This document shows positions 15,335-20,251 of a DNA stretch of 20,251 bases, one piece after another. A program made the position numbers and the translations under genes. Origin of the DNA: a virus. The notes under the pieces are model-generated. The model worked only from the letters and a program-made list of their open reading frames with translations, was not told where the DNA came from and did not search any database. The DNA is taken from positions 1 through 20,251 of the IMG/VR virus record IMGVR_UViG_3300033146_002678. One strand, written 5' to 3'. Numbering within the stretch: position 1 is the first letter of the stretch; the number at the start of each line of letters is the position of its first letter.

Positions 15335-15365
15335 AAAAAAGTCATATTTGAAATATGGCTTTTTT
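15335..15365 (+). terminator. Rho-independent terminator after the 173-aa gene
   Basis: A 14-bp stem (15335-15348 with 15352-15365, one G-T wobble) has a 3-nt TGA loop. It begins with an A-run, ends in a T-run that extends past the stem, and starts 16 nt after the stop codon. Confidence 0.85.
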
Positions 15366-15403
15366 TTATTTATATATATGTTAATAAAAAATGTTATATT
15401 ATT

Positions 15404-16795
15404 ATGAAAAAATTTAAGAATTTTTTAAATGAAACAATAAAAATAGAAAATCTAATTGTAACATCTCTTTATAGTGAAAAACAATTAAATAATATTGCAG
15501 AAAATTGGAATGATGAAATATTATTTGATTTTGATGATATTTTTAATGAAATGAATGTAAATAAATCTATCATAAAATTAAATATATTGAATGATAATAT
15601 AAGTTTATATTTTAGAAGTATAACAAATGGAAAATTTGAAATCATTGCACCTTATTTTTTATTTCCAAATTCATTACGTTTAGAAAATTCAAATCATAAA
15701 AAATATCAAGGAGTATCATTTATAAAAGCAAATTTAAATTTAATGGATATTTTAGATATATTTGATTTAGATACAAATACAAATAAAATAACATATCAAA
15801 TACATAGAGATGAAACATTTATTAAAACAAATTTCACACAAGTTAAAATAGATAAAAATATTAAAAAAGAAATATCAAATTTAATAGTGGATGCAGGATT
15901 TGAAAGAAAAGGAGACTTAACAAAAAAAATAGAATTTCTTTCAGACATAAAAAATAAAGGTAAAACAATTCAAAGTCAAATTTCTGGTATAATTTTATTA
16001 GATTACTTATCAGAAATTAAAAATAACTTTAATGCAACTACTGCTGGATTTCTAATTGAAGGATTTATTGCTGGATTAATAGATGCACATAATTTTGATG
16101 ACAATTCAGCAGTTGATGTAGTATATCATAAACAAGGATATCAAAAGGGTAGAAATTATCAGATTAAATTTTGGGAAGGCAAAACAACGGATATGAATAA
16201 ATATATGGAAAAGAAAAAAACTACACAACTTGGAAATTTAATTAATAGAATGAAAGAAATAAGTGATCGAGAAAATTATATTTTAATGATACTCAAGGAA
16301 AAAAATAATAAACTAAATATCATAAATATTCCATTAAATGATTATGTCATTCAAGGTTTAACAGAAAATATTGAACCAGGTCAACATGGTCCAAGATTTA
16401 CATTTACACAATTAAAAGAATGGGGAAAAAATCCAAACACATTTCCAAAACCAAAAAATATAAATAATAAAAATAATAAAAATACTTCTTTATTTGATAA
16501 ACGAAGAATAACTAGTCTTGGTATTATAGATTTATCAAATATTGATGAACAATTATTTAATATTAATAAAGATCTAAAAACAAATTTAGAAGATTTATGG
16601 ATAAATATCAAAAAATTACAAATTGATGTACAAGATATGACAACTAAAAATACTAAAGAAATTCGAAATAAATATAAATTAAAAGGCAGAACACCATTAT
16701 CACCTGAAAAACAAGAAGCATCAAAACAAGCAAAAAAAGTTGATAAACTTATACAGAACACATATAAAACTATAATAAATAATAAACTAAAATAA
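15404..16795 (+). CDS. PD-(D/E)XK-like (putative nuclease) protein with capsid-targeting-like N-terminus
   Basis: A 463-residue protein starting MKKFKNFLNE and then TIKIE. The leader matches the T4-type capsid-targeting propeptide, with cleavage expected after L-N-E (residue 10). A helical/beta region of unknown type spans about 15-180. The middle holds an E219 (FLIEGFIAGL), D238 (SAVDVV), Q253-x-K255 (NYQIKFWEGK) arrangement, the spacing expected of a PD-(D/E)XK-type nuclease core. This is a pattern match, not proof of activity. The C-terminus (about 345-463) is Asn/Lys-rich, with coiled-coil-like helices. It lies 9 nt upstream of the DHH gene, probably in one operon. A DNA-processing internal protein injected with the genome is the leading inference; a non-catalytic virion protein is the alternative. 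Confidence 0.65.
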   Translation: MKKFKNFLNETIKIENLIVTSLYSEKQLNNIAENWNDEILFDFDDIFNEMNVNKSIIKLNILNDNISLYFRSITNGKFEIIAPYFLFPNSLRLENSNHKKYQGVSFIKANLNLMDILDIFDLDTNTNKITYQIHRDETFIKTNFTQVKIDKNIKKEISNLIVDAGFERKGDLTKKIEFLSDIKNKGKTIQSQISGIILLDYLSEIKNNFNATTAGFLIEGFIAGLIDAHNFDDNSAVDVVYHKQGYQKGRNYQIKFWEGKTTDMNKYMEKKKTTQLGNLINRMKEISDRENYILMILKEKNNKLNIINIPLNDYVIQGLTENIEPGQHGPRFTFTQLKEWGKNPNTFPKPKNINNKNNKNTSLFDKRRITSLGIIDLSNIDEQLFNINKDLKTNLEDLWINIKKLQIDVQDMTTKNTKEIRNKYKLKGRTPLSPEKQEASKQAKKVDKLIQNTYKTIINNKLK

Positions 16796-16804
16796 AAAAA
16801 AAAT

Positions 16805-18577
16805 ATGAAAAATTATAAAAATTTTACAACAAAATTAAATGAATCAGCTCCAAGAATACCAAATTCAGAAGATTATTGGATAAAAAAAGGTAAAGTTGGT
16901 AAAGAAGTTATGATATATTTTCATGATGATTTAGATGGTATATATTCTGCAACTGTTATGAAAAATTATCTTGAAGGTAAAGGTTTTAAAATACATGGAT
17001 ATGGTATTGTGAATTATCAAGAAGGTTGGAATACAACAAAATTAGATCCAAAATATATTAATATTGCTCTTGATTATGCAGATAATACTGATGGTATAGA
17101 TGTTTATATGGATCATCATGGTTCTTTTGATTTAGAAAATGTTAAAAACAAAGAAAAAAATAGAGGATCTGTTAAAACAGAAACAACTTCTGCTTATGAA
17201 GGAATTTGTGATCAATTAGGTGTACCAATTGATGGTACTATTCAAAATGTTATTGATATGGTTGATTCTGCTAAATATGATGATTATGAGATTGAACAAG
17301 AAGTTTTATTAGATTTTGACTTCAAAAAATTTAAATCAAAATTAGAATTTGCTGCAGCATTTAATCAAATGTTAAAACGTTCAGATCATAAAACTTTTAT
17401 TGAAGTTGTTGCAAATTCAACAGATATGGCACCATCAATTTATAATGTATATCGTTTATTTAGATTATTGTATCCATCTAATAACATGAATTTATGGGCT
17501 TTAAAAAAGGCTGCAAAAAATGCTGGCTTTGGTACAGATATTGATAAATATATTAATCATTTAAAATTAAATGATAACGAATTATTAAAATCATTTCAAA
17601 AAGATTTTATTGAAGATGCTCAATGGAGATTGAAAACTATGCAAGAAAGAACAAGAGGGAAAGGAAGATTTTCTAAAGAAACTATACATTCACAAAGAGA
17701 ATTTTGGAATAAATTTCATACACCAAACGGAATTAAACCGGAAGGCTATCAAATTCTAGGTAATATGGTTTTTGTACCAAGTGGGACATGGGCAAATGCT
17801 TTGAGAGCAAGAGCAATAGTTGAGAAAGATATGGAAAAAATTACTACTAAATTAGATGTAGAATATGGAAAATCAGATAGTTTAATTCCAACAATTGAAT
17901 ATATAATAGATAAAAATAGTCCATTATATTCTGATTTAGAAGGAAGAATCGGTCAAAAATTAGAATTAATTGGTGATATTTCATATGAAAATAATGAAAC
18001 ACATATAAAAATTATTGAAGATCTTACTAATAGTGATACAAATAAAGAAGGTATAACTGGTTTTATAGATAAAGATAATGAAAAACTTTTATTCAGAGCA
18101 AAACAACCAATTTTCTGGATATTGTTACAATATGGAAACACATTTCAGGTTGCATCATATCATAAATTAGAAAATTATGATGAAAACTATTTACCTAAAT
18201 TAAAAGATGGTACAACTGTTGGAAATCTTGGTAAATATTGTGAAGTTTTATTAAAGAATTTTGAAACCCATTTTGGTTTAGATCCAAATGCTGTTGAAGG
18301 TGTGACAACTGTTGCTGGTGGACATAAAGGAATTGGTTCAATATCGAATGTCTTTGGTAGAGCAACAAAAATTTATCCTGGATCAAGATTTTTAGATTTA
18401 ATTAAGAATAAAATGATTCAAGATTTATCAGGAATTTCTTGGCCAGATATTAAAATGACTTGGGGAGATGAAAGTGAAGAAAGAAAGCCTTTTAAATCAA
18501 CTGAAAATGAAATGAATAAAAAATCAATTTTGGCATCTGATATCAGAAAAGCACAAGATATACAAAATGAAGATTAA
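16805..18577 (+). CDS. DHH-DHHA1 family phosphoesterase with capsid-targeting-like N-terminus
   Basis: A 590-residue protein with the full motif set of DHH phosphoesterases. HDDLDG (40-45) is motif I, DYAD (90-93) motif II, DHHGS (103-107) motif III, and DMVDSAKYD (151-159) supplies the motif-IV aspartates. All are metal-ligand positions, so an active Mn-dependent enzyme is likely. Near the C-terminus AGGHKGIGS (504-512) matches the substrate-binding GGH motif of DHHA1. A long helical insert (about 170-370) and a small beta region (about 380-440) separate them. Relatives include RecJ exonuclease, nanoRNases and cyclic-dinucleotide phosphodiesterases; sequence alone does not choose the substrate. 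The leader MKNYKNFTTKLNE ends in L-N-E, suggesting packaging into the head and prohead-protease trimming. It follows the nuclease-like gene by 9 nt and ends at a strong terminator. Confidence 0.85.
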   Translation: MKNYKNFTTKLNESAPRIPNSEDYWIKKGKVGKEVMIYFHDDLDGIYSATVMKNYLEGKGFKIHGYGIVNYQEGWNTTKLDPKYINIALDYADNTDGIDVYMDHHGSFDLENVKNKEKNRGSVKTETTSAYEGICDQLGVPIDGTIQNVIDMVDSAKYDDYEIEQEVLLDFDFKKFKSKLEFAAAFNQMLKRSDHKTFIEVVANSTDMAPSIYNVYRLFRLLYPSNNMNLWALKKAAKNAGFGTDIDKYINHLKLNDNELLKSFQKDFIEDAQWRLKTMQERTRGKGRFSKETIHSQREFWNKFHTPNGIKPEGYQILGNMVFVPSGTWANALRARAIVEKDMEKITTKLDVEYGKSDSLIPTIEYIIDKNSPLYSDLEGRIGQKLELIGDISYENNETHIKIIEDLTNSDTNKEGITGFIDKDNEKLLFRAKQPIFWILLQYGNTFQVASYHKLENYDENYLPKLKDGTTVGNLGKYCEVLLKNFETHFGLDPNAVEGVTTVAGGHKGIGSISNVFGRATKIYPGSRFLDLIKNKMIQDLSGISWPDIKMTWGDESEERKPFKSTENEMNKKSILASDIRKAQDIQNED

Positions 18578-18582
18578 TTTCA

Positions 18583-18643
18583 ATTTTGTTCAATAAAAAA
18601 GAGTGTTCATTGACAATGAACACTCTTTTTTATTGAACAAAAT
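18583..18643. terminator. Bidirectional terminator, 30-bp perfect hairpin
   Basis: Arms 18583-18612 and 18614-18643 are perfectly complementary around a single central base. A- and T-runs inside the stem suit termination from both sides. It lies between the convergent DHH and PP-loop genes, 5 nt past the first stop and 3 nt past the second. Confidence 0.9.
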
Positions 18644-18646
18644 ATT

Positions 18647-19642
18647 TTACCATTCTAAAATATTAAATTTTCCTTCTATTTTTATTTTGAAATTTTCTTC
18701 ATAATTCTTAAACTTAACAAAAGATTTAATTTTTTCTTTTACTAAATCTAATAATTGTTTTATTTCTTTATCATTTAAATTATTCTCAATAAAATAACTA
18801 AGTTTTTCTGATGATAAATTTAATAAACCCATTGGTGATTTAATTTCATTTGTTGTTATTTTCACAAAAGTACCTTTATCAACATTATATTTATTAAGAT
18901 GTATCATTTCATACTTATTTCTTGATAATACTAATTTTGTTTCATTAACTAAACATTGTCTACCATATTTAAATATTTCAAAATCTTCCAATTTTAATTT
19001 TTTAATATCTAAACCTTTAACTTTTTTCTTTATACCACGTTCAGCTAAAATACAACCACCAGCAGGAACTTCAACTTCTTCTTTACTTAATTTATATTTA
19101 GATAATAATTCATATTGTATTTTTCTTGATTTACCTTTAATGTTTAATAATAACTTTCTATCAATTAATCCATCTTTTTCCATTTGGGTTTCTGGTAACG
19201 ATTTAGCAGATAATGGACGTAAAATTTTATCCGGATTATTTATTAAGTTTATTACTTTTTTTAATTGTGTTGGTGTTTGAGAAAAACCTCTTTGATCAAG
19301 AACTTCACCACTTGCAACAAAATCTGCATTTATTTCATTCATAACTTCTAATGCTATATTAGTCATTAATGCATGACAATTTACACAAGGATTCATTGCT
19401 TTTCCATATCCAAACTTTGGGTTTTTCCACATTTCGAAAAATTCTTTTTTTGAATCTTTGATAATTAATTTAACATTTAATTTTTTTGCTAAATCTTTAA
19501 GATATTTATCTTTATTTCCTTTATGAAAACCATTTTCAATATATAATGTAGTTACATCAATATTTTGTTCTTGTAATAATTTAACAACTATTACTGAATC
19601 TAATCCACCACTAAATAATACTATTGCTTTACTTTTACTCAT
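18647..19642 (-). CDS. PP-loop ATPase, ThiI/MnmA-like tRNA thiolation enzyme
   Basis: A 331-residue protein starting MSKSKAIVLFSGGLDS; SGGLDS is the PP-loop that adenylates the RNA base. C86-x2-C89 (NPCVNCHALM) and a later cysteine in VPAGGCIL (C197) are the candidate sulfur-handling residues. ASGEVLDQRGFSQTPTQLK and LRPLSAKSLPET are typical of the short ThiI-like/MnmA-related family. The expected role is 2- or 4-thiouridine-type modification of tRNA; the exact base is not determinable here. No THUMP domain is present, unlike ThiI of E. coli. An upstream TTG (19660) would lie inside the promoter -7 box, so I choose the ATG at 19642, which follows that box by 4 nt. It is a single-gene unit, probably early. 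Confidence 0.82.
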   Translation of the reverse strand: MSKSKAIVLFSGGLDSVIVVKLLQEQNIDVTTLYIENGFHKGNKDKYLKDLAKKLNVKLIIKDSKKEFFEMWKNPKFGYGKAMNPCVNCHALMTNIALEVMNEINADFVASGEVLDQRGFSQTPTQLKKVINLINNPDKILRPLSAKSLPETQMEKDGLIDRKLLLNIKGKSRKIQYELLSKYKLSKEEVEVPAGGCILAERGIKKKVKGLDIKKLKLEDFEIFKYGRQCLVNETKLVLSRNKYEMIHLNKYNVDKGTFVKITTNEIKSPMGLLNLSSEKLSYFIENNLNDKEIKQLLDLVKEKIKSFVKFKNYEENFKIKIEGKFNILEW

Positions 19643-19646
19643 ATTA

Positions 19647-19678
19647 CAAAGATAAAGCAAAATAATTAAAAAAACAAA
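19647..19678 (-). promoter_or_regulatory. Bacteroidota-type promoter of the PP-loop gene
   Basis: Minus-strand TTTG (19675-19678), 20-nt spacer, TATCTTTG (19647-19654), then 4 nt to the ATG. This predicts a leaderless or nearly leaderless message. Confidence 0.75.
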
Positions 19679-19750
19679 TCAAAAATGTCATTTTTTTAAC
19701 ATTTAATTGAAAAATTATTCAACATATTCTATTTTTTGACCATCAATACT

Positions 19751-19760
19751 AGATATATAA
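19751..19760 (+). promoter_or_regulatory. AGATATATAA motif upstream of the terminase-like gene
   Basis: It is identical to the motif before the 114-aa gene, lies 17 nt before the ATG at 19778, and is followed by an A-rich leader. It is a candidate late-promoter element. Confidence 0.35.
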
Positions 19761-19777
19761 CATTAAAAAAGAAAAAT

Positions 19778-20251
19778 ATGGTATTTGATAAAGAAGAAGT
19801 TGAAAAGATAATATGGAAATTCAAAAATAAAAAAAAAATAACAAGAACAGAAAATATATTTTTTCAGAAAGATATTGATTTACGAAGAGAAAACATTAAA
19901 TATATTTTTTCAAAAAACGAAATGAATGAATATGCTAAATGTTTTAATTCAATTGAATATTTTATTGAATCTAATTTTAATATATTATTATTAGATTATC
20001 AAAAAAATATAATAAAACAATATCAAGAAAATAGATTTCAAATATATGCTCGTTCATATCAAATAGGATTTTCTAATTTAATGAGTATGATATATTTATG
20101 GGAATTGTGTTTTAAACCAGATTTTACAATAACATACATTGATAATAAATATAAAGGTTCTAATGAAATGATGAATAATTTTAAGAAAAATTATAAAAAA
20201 ATACCATTTTTTTTAAAACCAGGTATTAAATCATGGAATATAAAAAATATT
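19778..20251 (+). CDS. Terminase large subunit-like (T4 gp17-like) protein, N-terminal fragment, degenerate Walker A
   Basis: The frame is open to the window edge; 158 residues are visible. From residue 71 it follows the start of the T4 gp17 ATPase domain: LLDYQKNIIKQYQENRFQIYA where gp17 has LRDYQ and a strand before the P-loop, and later FFLKPGIKSWN where gp17 has FLQPGIVEWN. The P-loop position reads S-Y-Q-I-G-F-S (93-99) instead of the expected S-R-Q-x-G-K-T, so both the arginine and the catalytic lysine and threonine are replaced. A normal terminase pumps DNA into the prohead using this ATPase. This copy may be an inactive paralogue, a repurposed subunit, or a sequence with a compensating motif. 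Downstream Walker B and nuclease domains cannot be seen. Confidence 0.75.
   Translation, partial: MVFDKEEVEKIIWKFKNKKKITRTENIFFQKDIDLRRENIKYIFSKNEMNEYAKCFNSIEYFIESNFNILLLDYQKNIIKQYQENRFQIYARSYQIGFSNLMSMIYLWELCFKPDFTITYIDNKYKGSNEMMNNFKKNYKKIPFFLKPGIKSWNIKNI

Noticed and set aside
19643-19660. Upstream TTG start for the PP-loop protein (MLYLCN extension)
   Set aside because: The extension overlaps the -7 box of the promoter, so it would not be transcribed; the ATG at 19642 fits the family start just before the PP-loop strand.

Overview
The window looks like part of the genome of a large T4-like tailed phage (Caudoviricetes) that infects a member of the Bacteroidota, most plausibly a flavobacterium-type host. 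Four things point this way: (1) a gp32-type zinc-binding single-stranded-DNA-binding protein; (2) the N-terminal part of a T4 gp17-type terminase large subunit at the right edge; (3) several proteins whose N-termini resemble the T4 capsid-targeting / prohead-protease-cleaved propeptide; (4) very high A+T with three near-ideal Bacteroidota promoters (TTTG, exactly 20 nt, TAnnTTTG). No tRNA, rRNA, CRISPR array or insertion sequence was seen.

Layout. Positions 1-9054 are entirely minus strand. Read in transcription order they hold: an acidic unknown gene (8710-9054); a 350-bp non-coding leader with repeats and hairpins; the gp32-like gene (7392-8360), closed by a strong terminator; a Vsr-like homing endonuclease (5489-7327); two unknown genes with propeptide-like N-termini (4593-5456 and 3284-4528); a 35-codon small ORF directly behind a host-type promoter; a DUF932-like gene and an SPFH/Band-7 membrane protein from a second host-type promoter; a terminator; an ECF-like sigma factor; and two small unknown ORFs. 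From 9132 the main direction is plus: a 1434-residue beta-helix-like structural protein (9132-13436), then a minus-strand overlapping pair of small membrane/exported proteins that could be a spanin-like lysis pair (13444-14197), then four plus-strand genes (14279-18577), all with propeptide-like N-termini, including a PD-(D/E)XK-like protein and a DHH-DHHA1 phosphoesterase. A 30-bp perfect hairpin separates these from a convergent PP-loop (ThiI/MnmA-like) tRNA-thiolation gene. The terminase-like gene starts at 19778 and runs off the window.

How the parts fit. Genes with host-type promoters (DUF932-SPFH operon, small ORF, PP-loop enzyme) look early. Structural and packaging genes lack that promoter. 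Several instead carry a shared A/T motif (TTAATATATAA or AGATATATAA), which may be the late promoter read by the phage sigma factor; this is inference in an A/T-rich genome.

The most interesting possibility is an internal-virion-protein system. Six genes begin with a short MK-x-x-x-x-F type leader ending in (I/L)-x-E, the T4 gp21 prohead-protease consensus. This suggests that a nuclease-like protein and a DHH phosphoesterase, among others, are packed into the capsid and delivered with the DNA. A second striking point is that the terminase-like protein has lost the Walker A lysine (GFS where GKT is expected). A third is a gp32 leader with TTTAAA repeats and a start-codon hairpin that parallels the T4 gene 32 autoregulatory operator.
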